64,000 nt of DNA from Microbulbifer sediminum (GCF_021729035.1 NZ_JAJSAP010000004.1:372001-436000); one strand, 5' to 3'. Numbered from the stretch's first letter, positions 1-9,629 are shown. A program made the numbers and translations. The notes: generated by a model from the sequence alone, not told the origin.

Positions 1-785
1 ATGCTGTTTTTAACGACAGACGTGACAGTACGGATGAGATCATGGTTACCCGTGACCGTATCGATCACCTCGCCGCCGTATTCGAGCGGCGCTGGCAGCG
101 ACCGCCCACCGAGCAGGAATTACGTGGCCTGGTGGACAACTTCGTGCGTGAGGAAGTGCTCTACCGGGAGGCCGTGCAGCTGGGCCTGGACAGGGACGAC
201 ACTGTTATCAGGCGGCGCCTGCGGATGAAAATGGAGCTCCTGGCGCGGGACCTGGTCGACGCCGTGGATCCCGACGAGAAAACCCTGCGGGATTTCTACG
301 CCGCCAATACCGAAGAATACAGCCGGCCGGCACGCATGAGTTTCCGGCAGGTCTATTTCGACCGGGCAGCCCACGATAAGCCGGAATCAGCCATCGAGAC
401 AGCCCGGTCGCTGCTGTGGGAAGGTGTACCGGAAACTGAGCTCGGCAACAGCAGCCTGTTGCAGCGACACTACCGCAACGAAAGCGCCGAGCGGCTGGAA
501 CGGGTATTTGGGGCGGGCTTTGCCGGGAACCTGCTCGAGCTGCCCCTGGAGCAATGGACTGGCCCAGTGAAATCCGCATACGGGCTGCACCTGGTTTTTA
601 TCGAGGAGCGTGAGCCCCGGCGGGTAGCCGACTTTGAGGAGGTGCGCGCGAAGGTACTGCGCGACTGGCAGCTCAGCAAGAAGCAACAGGTGCTAGAGGC
701 ACAGTATGAAAATTACCGTACGGGCTACAGGATACGTATCGGCGAGATACAGGGCCGCCCGGCTAGCGGGGTAGCCATGCAATGA
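1..785 (+). CDS. membrane-anchored parvulin-type peptidyl-prolyl isomerase (5' end outside window)
   Basis: The frame is open from the first whole codon at position 3, so the gene starts upstream; the ATG at 42 is probably internal. The visible part has a helical SurA/PpiC-like N-domain and a C-terminal parvulin-like segment with the signature W-T-G-P-V-x-S-x-Y-G-L-H-L-V just before the last helices. Parvulins catalyse cis-trans isomerisation at proline in proteins folding outside the cytoplasm. Relatives of this type usually begin with one membrane anchor, which would lie outside the window. The stop overlaps the start of the next gene (ATGA), so the two are translationally coupled. The family call is good; the client protein is unknown. 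Confidence 0.8.
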   Translation, partial: AVFNDRRDSTDEIMVTRDRIDHLAAVFERRWQRPPTEQELRGLVDNFVREEVLYREAVQLGLDRDDTVIRRRLRMKMELLARDLVDAVDPDEKTLRDFYAANTEEYSRPARMSFRQVYFDRAAHDKPESAIETARSLLWEGVPETELGNSSLLQRHYRNESAERLERVFGAGFAGNLLELPLEQWTGPVKSAYGLHLVFIEEREPRRVADFEEVRAKVLRDWQLSKKQQVLEAQYENYRTGYRIRIGEIQGRPASGVAMQ

Positions 786-1822
786 AACAATTGTCACAGT
801 CCCCGGTTACGCTGCTTTTTGCCGCATTTGCCCTGCTGCTGTCCTGCCAGGCCTGGTCCCACGAGTTGCGCCCCGCCTACCTGGAGGTCCAGCAGACTGC
901 AGAAGAGTCCTTCCGGGTGACCTGGCGGGTACCGGCCCGCGGCGACCTGCGACTGGCCATCAATGCACGCTTTGACGACAGCGTGGTGGCCATGGGCACG
1001 CCACGCGCCAGCTTCGCCAATGGCTTTTACACCGAGTCCTGGGATATCGGCCACCCGGACAAACTGGCCGGGGCACGGGTCTCCATCGATGGACTCGCCC
1101 GGACCATGACCGACGCACTGGTGCGTATCCAGTGGCAGGACGGGCGCGAACAGGTCGCGCGCCTGTTGCCGGACAAAACCGGAATGGTGGTGGATAACAC
1201 AGCCACTAGCGGCCAGGTTGCCGCAACCTATTTCGTGCTGGGCGTGGAGCATATCCTCCTTGGCATCGACCACCTGCTGTTCGTATTGGCACTTGTACTG
1301 CTGGCCAGCGGCTGGAGGCAACTGGTGATCACCATCACTGCTTTCACCCTGGCCCACAGCCTGACCCTGGCCGCCGCGGTGCTCGGCTGGCTTGCCGTAC
1401 CCCAGGCGCCGGTTGAGGCCATCATTGCCCTCAGCATTGTGTTTGTCGCCAGTGAGATACTGCACAAACAGCGCGGCCGCTCGACCATCGCTATTCACCG
1501 GCCATGGCTGGTGGCGTTTGCCTTTGGGCTGCTGCACGGGCTGGGATTTGCCGGCGCGCTGGCGGAGGTCGGCGTACCGGAACACTCGATCCCGCTGGCC
1601 CTGGCGGTGTTCAATATCGGCGTGGAAGCAGGACAGCTGGCCTTTATCAGCACGCTGGCAGCGCTCTATTGGCTGGCCCTGCGGCTGCCGCCGGTGCAAC
1701 TGTGGGAAGCCCGCAGCAGCGGGTCAGCCACAACACTGGTGGCGACTCCGGTCTCTTACGTGGTGGGCGGCCTGGCCGCATGGTGGCTGGTGGATCGCAC
1801 CCTGGCGATGATACTGGTGTGA
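782..1822 (+). CDS. HupE/UreJ-family membrane protein
   Basis: 346 residues. An N-terminal signal peptide of about 26 residues ends near a Ser-His-Glu-Leu-Arg-Pro motif typical of the family. A beta-rich periplasmic domain follows (about residues 27-135), then a C-terminal block of about six membrane helices starting near residue 145. The first helix carries the diagnostic pattern V-E-H-I-L-L-G-I-D-H-L-L-F, and later helices carry L-A-H-S and L-L-H-G-L-G-F-A. HupE/UreJ proteins are linked to nickel or cobalt uptake, but this periplasmic-domain subtype has no settled substrate. It overlaps the upstream isomerase gene by four bases, which suggests the isomerase helps assemble this protein or a shared partner. 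I saw no metal-enzyme gene nearby. Confidence 0.85.
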   Translation: MKQLSQSPVTLLFAAFALLLSCQAWSHELRPAYLEVQQTAEESFRVTWRVPARGDLRLAINARFDDSVVAMGTPRASFANGFYTESWDIGHPDKLAGARVSIDGLARTMTDALVRIQWQDGREQVARLLPDKTGMVVDNTATSGQVAATYFVLGVEHILLGIDHLLFVLALVLLASGWRQLVITITAFTLAHSLTLAAAVLGWLAVPQAPVEAIIALSIVFVASEILHKQRGRSTIAIHRPWLVAFAFGLLHGLGFAGALAEVGVPEHSIPLALAVFNIGVEAGQLAFISTLAALYWLALRLPPVQLWEARSSGSATTLVATPVSYVVGGLAAWWLVDRTLAMILV

Positions 1823-1876
1823 CCCAGCCCGCGGGGTGGTAATGGGCGGGAGATGCCCGCCCGACAAGCAGGTCAA

Positions 1877-2353
1877 TCAGTCCTGGAACAGCAGCTCCAG
1901 CGGATAGCCTTTGAATGGCTTGGTCTTCTCGATCACCAGGTGCGAGGTCATGCGCGAGATGGCCGCATCCTCGTTGGCCAGCAACTGCTCGGAGACGCGG
2001 TTGAAGTCGGCCGCGTCCGGGCAGATAAAGCGCAGCATGTAATCGAACTCTCCCGACATCTTCACGCAGGAAACGATCTGCGGGATATCATTGATGGCGC
2101 GCCGGAAGCTCTCGCTGGTACGGGCATCCTGGCGCTTCAGGGCCACATTGACGTAGAACTCCGCATGGCGAACCTTGTCCAGGTTGACCTCCGCCAGGAA
2201 CTCGCGGATATAGCGCTCACTGGTAAGCCGCTTGACCCGCGCCAGGCAGGCACTCTCGGACAGGCCAATCTCTTCACTCAGGTTCAGGTTGCTGATGCGC
2301 GCGTTAGTCTGCAGTGCCTGCAGGATTTTCAGGTTGTGCCGGTCGATTTTCAC
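1877..2353 (-). CDS. Lrp/AsnC-family transcriptional regulator
   Basis: 158 residues, the normal length for the family. An N-terminal winged helix-turn-helix (about residues 4-62) includes D-x-x-N-L-K-I-L-Q-A-L-Q and L-S-E-E-I-G-L-S. A C-terminal RAM ligand-binding domain (about 70-145) follows. The gene lies 133 bases downstream of a minus-strand aminotransferase gene and could share its transcript. Lrp-type proteins commonly control neighbouring amino-acid genes in response to the amino acid, so control of the aminotransferase is plausible, but no operator was identified. Confidence 0.92.
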   Translation of the reverse strand: MKIDRHNLKILQALQTNARISNLNLSEEIGLSESACLARVKRLTSERYIREFLAEVNLDKVRHAEFYVNVALKRQDARTSESFRRAINDIPQIVSCVKMSGEFDYMLRFICPDAADFNRVSEQLLANEDAAISRMTSHLVIEKTKPFKGYPLELLFQD

Positions 2354-2486
2354 GGTGTTGTTGATCTTCTACCACGGAGGGGCCAAGGATACCGGCATTC
2401 GCGCCGGGCCGAAACATCGGGCGAGCCGTCCAACGGCCCACCCAACCGGAACACCCTGCCGGCGGGCGCCGGAAGGGCAGTCTCAA

Positions 2487-3680
2487 TCAACCAGCCTGGC
2501 GATTGCCACTGGTGACGAAGCGCTCGATACGGTCCAGCGCGCGACGCAGGTCACCGTCGTCAGCAGCCAGCGTCAGGCGTACATGGTTGACCGCACTGGC
2601 ACCGAAGGGGGCACCCGGCAGCACCGATACGTGCTCAGCATCCAGCAGCGCCTCGGCAAAGGCCTCGCCGGACTCGGCCACCTCGGAAACATCCACCATC
2701 ACAAACATGCCGGCATCCGGCGTGGCACAGCTCAGCCCCGGAATCTTCGCAATCCGCTCGACAATCAGGTCGCGACGCTGCTGGTAGGCATCACGCATCT
2801 GGCTGACAAAGTAGGAATCGAACTCCAGTGCAAACGCCGCCGCCTCCTGGATAAACTGCGGGCAGCCGAAGATGGTGGCGCCGGCGAACTGGGCCAGTCG
2901 CTCAGTCAGCTCGCCCCTGGCCACGGCCCAGCCGAGACGCCAGCCACTCATGGCGTGGGACTTGCTCAGACCGTCAATCACCACCACATTGTCCAGTTCC
3001 TCGGCAGCGGTGCGCAGGGAAGTATGGCGACAGGCGAAGGTGATCATCGAGTACATCTCGTCGCTGATTAGCCAGATATCCCGTTCGCGGCAGTAGGCTG
3101 CCAGTTCGCGCAGCTGCTCCGGGGTAGCCATGGCGCCGGTGGGATTTACCGGGGTATTGATCATCACCACGCGGATGTCGTCGGTGATTGCCGCCTTGAT
3201 CGCTTCCACGTCAAAGGCAAAATTGTCTTCTGCCGGGCAGGCAACTTTCTGCATATCCAGGCCCAGGGCGTTACAGATGGGCACATAGCCGATATACATG
3301 GGCTCCGGGATGAGCACTTTTTCTCCCGGGTTCAACAGGCAGGCGAGCACGGCATAGATGGCGTTGGTACCACCAGGGAACACCACCACATCATCGGGGC
3401 TGCACGGATGTGGCGACACCTTGCTCTCGATCGCGGCAATGGCGCTGCGCAGCATCGGTTCGCCGGCATCGGGAGAATAGTGCGTACGACCGACACCCAG
3501 GCGCGCGCGGGTGTAATCGAGAATCGGCTCCGGGGTATCGAAGTTGGGGTCGCCCACACACAGGAAAATCACGTCCTCGCCTTTGTCGGCCAGTTCGTGG
3601 GCCCGGTCACTGACCGCCCAGACATTGGCATCCGCCTGGTTGAGTCGCTCGCTGGCGTTACTGAAATGGGGCTTGTACAT
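2487..3680 (-). CDS. class I PLP-dependent aminotransferase (aspartate aminotransferase superfamily)
   Basis: 397 residues from the ATG at 3680, chosen because AGGAA lies just upstream; the frame stays open further 5' but lacks a good site. The fold type I pattern is clear: a V-G-D-P-N-F-D-T-P substrate loop near residues 42-50, N-x-P-x-N-P-T-G near 175-182, S-D-E-M-Y near 206-210, and the Schiff-base lysine K240 in L-S-K-S-H-A-M-S-G-W-R. It transfers an amino group between an amino acid and a 2-oxo acid in the cytoplasm. The exact substrate cannot be read from sequence. The Lrp-type gene downstream fits amino-acid metabolism. Confidence 0.88.
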   Translation of the reverse strand: MYKPHFSNASERLNQADANVWAVSDRAHELADKGEDVIFLCVGDPNFDTPEPILDYTRARLGVGRTHYSPDAGEPMLRSAIAAIESKVSPHPCSPDDVVVFPGGTNAIYAVLACLLNPGEKVLIPEPMYIGYVPICNALGLDMQKVACPAEDNFAFDVEAIKAAITDDIRVVMINTPVNPTGAMATPEQLRELAAYCRERDIWLISDEMYSMITFACRHTSLRTAAEELDNVVVIDGLSKSHAMSGWRLGWAVARGELTERLAQFAGATIFGCPQFIQEAAAFALEFDSYFVSQMRDAYQQRRDLIVERIAKIPGLSCATPDAGMFVMVDVSEVAESGEAFAEALLDAEHVSVLPGAPFGASAVNHVRLTLAADDGDLRRALDRIERFVTSGNRQAG

Positions 3681-3855
3681 CGTTCCTGTTCCGGTTGTTA
3701 TCGATATCTCTACGTTAACAACCGGGCGGGTAATCGATGGCGCGATAGCGCGGTGCTTTTCGCATTCCCGCGCCAATTTAGGGGCCTTTGCCGCAGAAAA
3801 TTCGGTGAACGGAACAGGCTCCCGTTCACGCTCTCCAGGGTTCCGGATTCCAGAT

Positions 3856-6039
3856 TCAGAAGCGGTAATTGATGTTCAGGCCTCCGATCTCGTCTTCCGG
3901 GCGCAGCATGATGTTGCCGCTCACCTGCAGCTTTTCGGTGACATTCAGGCCCACCATGGCACCGGCGCCATTCTGGAAAAAACCGCGCCCGTCACTGTCG
4001 TAAGCCCTCAGATAAGCGCTGTTGCCACGGACCGACTTGAGCCCGACGCGGACGTCGGCGGTATCGTCACCGTCATTGCCCTCCACCCAGACCTCTCCGA
4101 ACCAGCGCCACTCGGCATTTTCCGGCGCGTTGTAGAAGAACCCGGCGCGGTAACGCAGGTACTCCCGATCCTGCCCCTTCACCTTGAGGCCGATGGGGTC
4201 CAGGGTCTCGCCGGTGACGCTGCTGACATACCTCAGGTCGCGGTCGGTACGTTCGCGGAACCGGTCTACCTCCACCTCGGTCCACTCCAACGATACGAAC
4301 GGGCCCAGCTGGCAGGGCAGCGCCGGCGCGGTATCGTAGCCACCGCGCAGGAACACGCCGGAGGCATCCCCCTCGGTCCCGGCCTCCACCCGGGTCCTGA
4401 ACGACTGGCCCAGGTGAATCCGGCGATCCACTTCGTCGTAATCAATATCGCTATAAGTGACCCCGCCATCCACAAACCAGCGCTCGTCGTTCCAGCGGGC
4501 GAACCAGCTGAAATTCAGGTTATCCGCCTCCAGCCACAGGTTATCCGGCGTGTACTCGGTGGTGCCGTAGGACATCGACAGGGCCCACTCGAAATTCTCG
4601 CCGGCATTGAAGCTGAACCCGAACAGGCCATCCCAGGCATTGTCGTCATACGCGGGCGCCGGTCCGCCACCCAGCTCGGTACGCTGCCAGGCACCGCCGA
4701 AAAAGATGGTGGTGGTGGGCTCACGGAAACGCTGGGCAATCAGGTGGTGATCGATGTTGGTCTGGTGGGTGCGGTAATTCTGGTAACCCAGGTCCGGCAG
4801 TATCGCGAAGCCGACCGGCGCACTCAGTACCGAGTAGTAGTAGTCGCCGAGCACCTCCTGCACCGCCAGGGTCGGGTGTACCCCGTCGTTGAAATACAGC
4901 TGGTCCGCATCGGGCGCACTGCCACCCTCGCTGAAAACCGGATCCGGGTTGGCGCAGGCGCCCGTCATATAGCAAGTGGCGGCCTGGTCGATGTCGGCAA
5001 AGCCGAACAGGCCCGGCCGCTCCAGCGCCAGTGCGGCAAGTCCGGCGGAATCGAGGATCAGTACATTGGCACCCAGCAGCACCAACTGCGAGCGCAGTGC
5101 CTCGTTATACAGTGACGTGCCGATATTGGCGCTGCTCACCGCACCGGGGCCGAGGTCGTTCATCAAGGGCGTATTGCCCACCCGCGGCACGTTGGACACC
5201 ACGACATAGTCCGCTCCCGCGGCACTCAGCTCGGCCACGGCAACCGTGAGGAACCGGGCCGCGCGGTCCATGCTCTCGGGGGTGATGGTGCCGGCAAGGG
5301 TACCGGCGATGATGTCGTTGGCGCCGCCGTTCAGGTAATACAGGGCACGGGAATCAATACGGTTACGCTGCAGGAAGCCCTGGCCACTGGCATTGGGCAC
5401 CCCGCTCAGCCCGATGCCGTTGCCGGGGTCGTCCACCAGGGCCTGGAGGGCCACGGGATCGCCGAATGCCCCGACCGCAGCCACCACTTCCGCCGGTGGC
5501 AGGTAGGGGCTTTCGCCGGCGGCTGGATCACAGACACCGTCGGGACCGCAGCGGGTGGAGTCCGGCAGGATTGTGGTCAGGTTGTTATGGTCCGCAACAG
5601 TGGTGTCGGGGAACAACTCGAGAAAGCGCTGCGGTCCCACCACGTCGAGCAGCACATCGGCGGCCTGGTTGCCGCCCACGGCCCAGTTATTGCCGTTGGC
5701 GAGCAGCGACTGCGCAATCTGCGCCACCTGTTCCTCGGGGGTACCCGGGGCCGGCGCACAGGGAATGGCCCCACCAAAGTCGGGGCCCAGCCCGAAACAG
5801 GAAGGTGTGAGCATGGGCAATCCGAAGCGCTGGGCAGTGAAACTGATGGCCGGCTGGCGCGGGGTTTGCCCACCTGGGTCTGAGTTGGTGAATATCCCCG
5901 CGTTGCCGCTGTCAGACAGGCTGTCACCGAAGACATAAAAATTGCTGTACAGGCCCGTGGTGACGCTCTCGTCGGCAAAGCTGGCCGACGCCACTGTCAG
6001 CGCCAGGGTCAGGCTGACGGATCTTGCCGTAAATCCCAT
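3856..6039 (-). CDS. GDSL autotransporter esterase/lipase
   Basis: 727 residues from the ATG at 6039, which has AGGAG upstream and opens directly into a signal peptide ending near A-S-F-A-D-E. The passenger is a GDSL/SGNH hydrolase: nucleophile S40 in F-G-D-S-L-S-D-S-G-N, block III G239-A-N241-D242, and D385-G-V-H388 giving the catalytic Asp and His. From about residue 440 to the end is a beta-barrel autotransporter domain, alternating aromatic and charged strands and ending in N-Y-R-F with a terminal Phe, as outer-membrane proteins do. By family it is a surface-anchored esterase acting on lipids or esters. It stands alone between the aminotransferase and photolyase genes. Confidence 0.9.
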   Translation of the reverse strand: MGFTARSVSLTLALTVASASFADESVTTGLYSNFYVFGDSLSDSGNAGIFTNSDPGGQTPRQPAISFTAQRFGLPMLTPSCFGLGPDFGGAIPCAPAPGTPEEQVAQIAQSLLANGNNWAVGGNQAADVLLDVVGPQRFLELFPDTTVADHNNLTTILPDSTRCGPDGVCDPAAGESPYLPPAEVVAAVGAFGDPVALQALVDDPGNGIGLSGVPNASGQGFLQRNRIDSRALYYLNGGANDIIAGTLAGTITPESMDRAARFLTVAVAELSAAGADYVVVSNVPRVGNTPLMNDLGPGAVSSANIGTSLYNEALRSQLVLLGANVLILDSAGLAALALERPGLFGFADIDQAATCYMTGACANPDPVFSEGGSAPDADQLYFNDGVHPTLAVQEVLGDYYYSVLSAPVGFAILPDLGYQNYRTHQTNIDHHLIAQRFREPTTTIFFGGAWQRTELGGGPAPAYDDNAWDGLFGFSFNAGENFEWALSMSYGTTEYTPDNLWLEADNLNFSWFARWNDERWFVDGGVTYSDIDYDEVDRRIHLGQSFRTRVEAGTEGDASGVFLRGGYDTAPALPCQLGPFVSLEWTEVEVDRFRERTDRDLRYVSSVTGETLDPIGLKVKGQDREYLRYRAGFFYNAPENAEWRWFGEVWVEGNDGDDTADVRVGLKSVRGNSAYLRAYDSDGRGFFQNGAGAMVGLNVTEKLQVSGNIMLRPEDEIGGLNINYRF

Positions 6040-6197
6040 ATCGCACTCCTTTGCGCGCGCGGCTTGCGCGTCTGGACTGTTATGTTGGCGATGGTCGCGA
6101 TGGGCCAAGTATAGACACGCCTCACGGATAGCCCCTGCCGGCGCGATAAATTCCCGTTATTGCGCGGCAGTTTCCCTGCGACCGCGCCATCGTCGGT

Positions 6198-7661
6198 TCA
6201 TTTCAGGTCCGCAAATGCCTCGATGGCGCGTTTGCGGGTTTCCTTCACATCACAGATCGGCGGCGGGTAGTCAGACATACGCGGCGGGCAGTGGATTTCA
6301 TCGCCGCGCACACTTTGCAGTTCCGGCACATAGCGACGGATAAAGTCGCCATCGCGATCAAATTTTTTTGACTGGCTGTAGGGATTGAATACGCGAAAAT
6401 ACGGGGCAGCATCGGTGCCGGTGGAGGCGGCCCACTGCCAGCCACCATTGTTGGAGGCAAAATCCGCGTCCACCAGTTTGTTCATGAAATAGCGCTCACC
6501 CTGGCGCCAGTCAATCAGCAGGTTCTTTGTCAGGAAGGACGCCACCACCATTCGCAGCCGGTTGTGCATCCAGCCGGTCTGCTCCAGCTGCCGCATCGCC
6601 GCATCCACGATTGGCACGCCGGTTTCGCCGAGGCTCCAGCGGCGAAAAGCCAGCTCGTCGCCGGACCAGGCCACGCCCTCGGTCTCCGGCTTGAAGGGCT
6701 GGTGCCTGCAAAGGCGCGGATAGGCGACCACCAGGTGGGTATAAAACTCACGCCAGATCAGCTCACCCAGCCAGCAGGCAATACCGTCACTGCCGCCGCT
6801 CCAGCGATCATTGTTGTAATCCAGGGCCATATGCGCACATTGGCGCACGGAAATGGCACCACTGTTCAGGTAGGGCGAGAGTCGTGAGGTACCATCAATC
6901 GCGGGGTAGTCCCGCTCATCCTCGTAACCGTCGATAATCCCACTGAACGCCTTCAGGCGGCGCGCCGCCGCTTTTTCCCCGGGCTGCCAGCCCAGCACAG
7001 TGCCGCGCTTGTCCACATCCAGCTTGTATCCCCGCAGGCGCCCCGGGATGGTTTGCACCAGGTTGTGACTGCCCTCCACTTCCAGCCAGGCGGGCCACTC
7101 CTCGTCTCCACTTCGCTTGCGGGGCGCCGGCAGGGGCTGGTAACTGTCGCCGCCAAACTGGCTGATAAAGGCGCGCTTGAAGGGGGTAAAGACCTTGTAG
7201 GCCTCCCCACTGGCGGTGGTCACGGAACCGGGCGGCACCAGGGTGCGGTCGGTGCAGTATTCCACCGGCACTTCAATTTCCTTCAGGGCATCCCGCACGG
7301 CGCCGTCACGCCGCTGTTCATTCAATGGATATTCCGCATTGGCAAAAAGGACATCGACGCCGAGCTTTTCCACGACCTGGCGCATGGCCGCCGGCACCTG
7401 GCCGAACTCCCCCAGCTCGAGGAAATACAGCGGTATATTGCGCTGGGCAAGGCTCTCCTGCAGCTCGCGCAGGCAGGCCATACGAAACGCAACCAGCGGC
7501 TCTCCCTCGTCCTGGTCCTGCCAGGTCTTGGGGCAGGCAATGAATATCACGGCAAACTCCGCACAACTTGCTGCCGCGCGGTGCAGCGCAGTATTGTCAT
7601 GCACCCGGAGGTCGTTGCGCAGCCATACCAGGCCGCGACGGAACGCTGCCTTGCCTCTCAT
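6198..7661 (-). CDS. phrB: deoxyribodipyrimidine photolyase (class I CPD photolyase)
   Basis: 487 residues from the ATG at 7661, preceded by GGGAG and overlapping the stop of the upstream MerR gene by four bases. The N-terminal antenna Rossmann domain begins L-V-W-L-R-N-D-L-R-V-H-D. The C-terminal FAD domain has W-x-x-E-L-I-W-R-E-F-Y, W-M-H-N-R-L-R-M and N-G-G-W-Q-W-A-A-S-T-G-T-D-A-A-P-Y-F-R, all photolyase signatures. Length matches E. coli PhrB (about 470). The enzyme splits UV-induced cyclobutane pyrimidine dimers using blue light and FADH-. Translational coupling to a MerR-type regulator suggests light-induced expression. Confidence 0.93.
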   Translation of the reverse strand: MRGKAAFRRGLVWLRNDLRVHDNTALHRAAASCAEFAVIFIACPKTWQDQDEGEPLVAFRMACLRELQESLAQRNIPLYFLELGEFGQVPAAMRQVVEKLGVDVLFANAEYPLNEQRRDGAVRDALKEIEVPVEYCTDRTLVPPGSVTTASGEAYKVFTPFKRAFISQFGGDSYQPLPAPRKRSGDEEWPAWLEVEGSHNLVQTIPGRLRGYKLDVDKRGTVLGWQPGEKAAARRLKAFSGIIDGYEDERDYPAIDGTSRLSPYLNSGAISVRQCAHMALDYNNDRWSGGSDGIACWLGELIWREFYTHLVVAYPRLCRHQPFKPETEGVAWSGDELAFRRWSLGETGVPIVDAAMRQLEQTGWMHNRLRMVVASFLTKNLLIDWRQGERYFMNKLVDADFASNNGGWQWAASTGTDAAPYFRVFNPYSQSKKFDRDGDFIRRYVPELQSVRGDEIHCPPRMSDYPPPICDVKETRKRAIEAFADLK

Positions 7662-8617
7662 ACCACACTCTCCCGGAGCTCTTCGATGGCCTGTATGCTG
7701 CTGGCGGGCAATAGCCTGCCATTGCCCGCGCTCGTCAGTCGCAACAGGTCGCGTTTCTGCAGTTCGATAATTTCTCCGGCAAACCACAGTGGTGCCCGCA
7801 TGTTACGCAGGGCGCGTTCCGCGCCACTGCCGAACGCCGCCATGGGCAGCGCGTTATGGCTGAAACAGATGGCGCCGCGGGCGTGCAGCTTTTCCACCGC
7901 GAACGGCAGCTCGGAAATTTCCTCCACCGGCCCCAGGCTCACGGTATCGACACCCGCAGCCAGCAGGCCCGTGGCAAAGAGGGCGGCAAACGCCTGCTGC
8001 TCAGCGCCAGGAAAACTCACCAGTAACAAGCGGCCAGTCCCGCTGGCCGCCTTACCAGACAGGTTCCGCTGGCCAGTGCGTATCGCCATGGCCAGCTGTG
8101 CGTTCAGCTGCTCCCAGAAAAACGATCTCAGCACGCTGCTGCCAAAGCGGGTGCGGCGGCTCAGCTCGCGGTGCAGCGGTGCCAGCCAGCGATCCAGCAG
8201 CAGTGCCGGCGGGTAGGCCGCCAGCAGCTGTTCCAGGTGATGTCGCAGCGCGGCCGGCTCGAAACGCCCCGCAACGTCGAGGGTTCCCTGCACCGCCCGG
8301 GCCCAGCTGTCCCCCTCATCCGCAGCGCCGGCGTCTTCCTCGCCCCGCTCCAGTAACGGGCGCACCTTGCCGATAGGCACGCCGCGGGCCAGCCACGCCT
8401 GGATATCCCGGACCCGCTGCACATCCGCCTCGCTGTATAACCTGTGCCCCTTACCTGTGCGCGCGGGCACTAACAGGCCATAACGACGCTCCCAGGCGCG
8501 CAGGGTGACCGGGTTGACGCCGGTGCGCTGGGCGATATCACGGATTGGCAGCATCGTATCCCCTGGCGCCTCTGCGGCAGATCCAGCTTCGGGGAATTTC
8601 AGGTCAGAGACACTCAT
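7658..8617 (-). CDS. MerR-family regulator, LitR/CarH-like
   Basis: 319 residues from the ATG at 8617; a TTG at 8641 would add eight residues and neither start has a strong ribosome site. An N-terminal MerR helix-turn-helix (about residues 22-90) contains I-R-D-I-A-Q-R-T-G-V and L-R-A-W-E-R-R-Y-G-L. The long C-terminal part has the length and layout of the cobalamin-binding region of LitR/CarH photoreceptors. I do not see the cobalamin-binding E/D-x-H-x-x-G motif; the expected strand-loop instead reads V-S-F-P-G-A-E-Q-Q. It may therefore be a LitR-type repressor that senses light through a partner or not at all. The genes on both sides (photolyase and DUF523/DUF1722) are usual companions. Confidence 0.82.
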   Translation of the reverse strand: MSVSDLKFPEAGSAAEAPGDTMLPIRDIAQRTGVNPVTLRAWERRYGLLVPARTGKGHRLYSEADVQRVRDIQAWLARGVPIGKVRPLLERGEEDAGAADEGDSWARAVQGTLDVAGRFEPAALRHHLEQLLAAYPPALLLDRWLAPLHRELSRRTRFGSSVLRSFFWEQLNAQLAMAIRTGQRNLSGKAASGTGRLLLVSFPGAEQQAFAALFATGLLAAGVDTVSLGPVEEISELPFAVEKLHARGAICFSHNALPMAAFGSGAERALRNMRAPLWFAGEIIELQKRDLLRLTSAGNGRLLPASSIQAIEELRESVV

Positions 8618-8651
8618 TTTCTGGACACCGTTATCGACCAATCATCAGGTC

Positions 8652-9629
8652 TCAGTGGAAATCACACAGGCCCATTTCGGCGGGCTCTGTGGCCAGCAAC
8701 AGCTGGCTATGGATAAAGTGGTGCGGGCTGCGCGGCAGGTAATGACGCAACAGGGTCAGGACCGCCGAGGCGGGCTTCAGGCCCAGGCGATAGTCCTCGA
8801 TCAGCTGGGTCAGCTCCGCCTTCTCTTCCCGGCTGAGGAATTCCTTCAGGTGCCCCTGGACATGCATCAGGGCGTTGGTCCGGTCCTTGCGGCTGGCCAT
8901 ATGCGCCAGGATCTCCATCAGCCGGCCGCGCACCTCAAAGGCAAATGTGTCAGCATCATGGGACCTGGCATCGGCAATAAAACGGCCCAGATCGCGGGTC
9001 TTCACCTGGTGATGGGCCAGCAGCAGGTACTTGTAGGCGGTGTAGAACTCGATGATCCGGGCGGGTCGTGGATCTTCCTCCACATACCGGAACCAGGCAT
9101 CGTAGGCGAATACCCGGGTGAGGAAATTCTCACGAATCTCGCTGTTGTTGAGGCGCCCCGCCTCCTCCATCGGCAGGTGCGGAAACTGCTCACGCACCCG
9201 CGCCGCGAACATACCCACCCCTTCACTGTCGTGCCCATGGCCGTTGGGCAGGTAACGACGCACCCCTTTCAGGCCGCAGCTGGGGGAGTTCTGCATAAAG
9301 ATGTAACCGCGCACGTGCTGTAACTCCGGAGCCACACTGTCTGCGTAATCCCGCAGGGGCCCGGTGACATCCAGCTCCGGATCAACCACACCGATTACCC
9401 GCACTTCAGCCTCCGGGGAGGGGTCACTCTTCACCAGGCGGATGGGATCCCGCGGCACCCCCAGGCCGATCGCCACCTCGGGGCACAGCGGCACATACTC
9501 GAAACAATGCCCCAGCAGCTCGGTGCACACACGACTGTGCTTGTGGCCCGCGTTGTAGCGCACCGGGTCACCCATCACACACTGGCTGATACCGACAGGT
9601 ATCTTCTGGGTTAAAAGCTGGATGTTCAT
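8652..9629 (-). CDS. DUF523 and DUF1722 domain protein
   Basis: 325 residues from the ATG at 9629, which has AAGG seven bases upstream; a GTG five codons earlier is less likely. The N-terminal half is a DUF523 domain with V-G-I-S-Q-C near the start and the conserved N-S-P-S-C-G-L-K-G-V. The C-terminal half is DUF1722 (about residues 185-310), with H-H-Q-V-K and H-V-Q-G-H-L-K. The biochemical role is unknown. In gammaproteobacteria such genes recur in photolyase operons. It is first of three closely spaced minus-strand genes and so is read directly from the palindrome-flanked promoter upstream. Confidence 0.88.
   Translation of the reverse strand: MNIQLLTQKIPVGISQCVMGDPVRYNAGHKHSRVCTELLGHCFEYVPLCPEVAIGLGVPRDPIRLVKSDPSPEAEVRVIGVVDPELDVTGPLRDYADSVAPELQHVRGYIFMQNSPSCGLKGVRRYLPNGHGHDSEGVGMFAARVREQFPHLPMEEAGRLNNSEIRENFLTRVFAYDAWFRYVEEDPRPARIIEFYTAYKYLLLAHHQVKTRDLGRFIADARSHDADTFAFEVRGRLMEILAHMASRKDRTNALMHVQGHLKEFLSREEKAELTQLIEDYRLGLKPASAVLTLLRHYLPRSPHHFIHSQLLLATEPAEMGLCDFH

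Noticed and set aside
3544-5115. Long plus-strand open frame opposite the GDSL autotransporter gene
   Set aside because: It is the antisense of a clear coding frame in GC-rich DNA, has no ribosome site and no motif.
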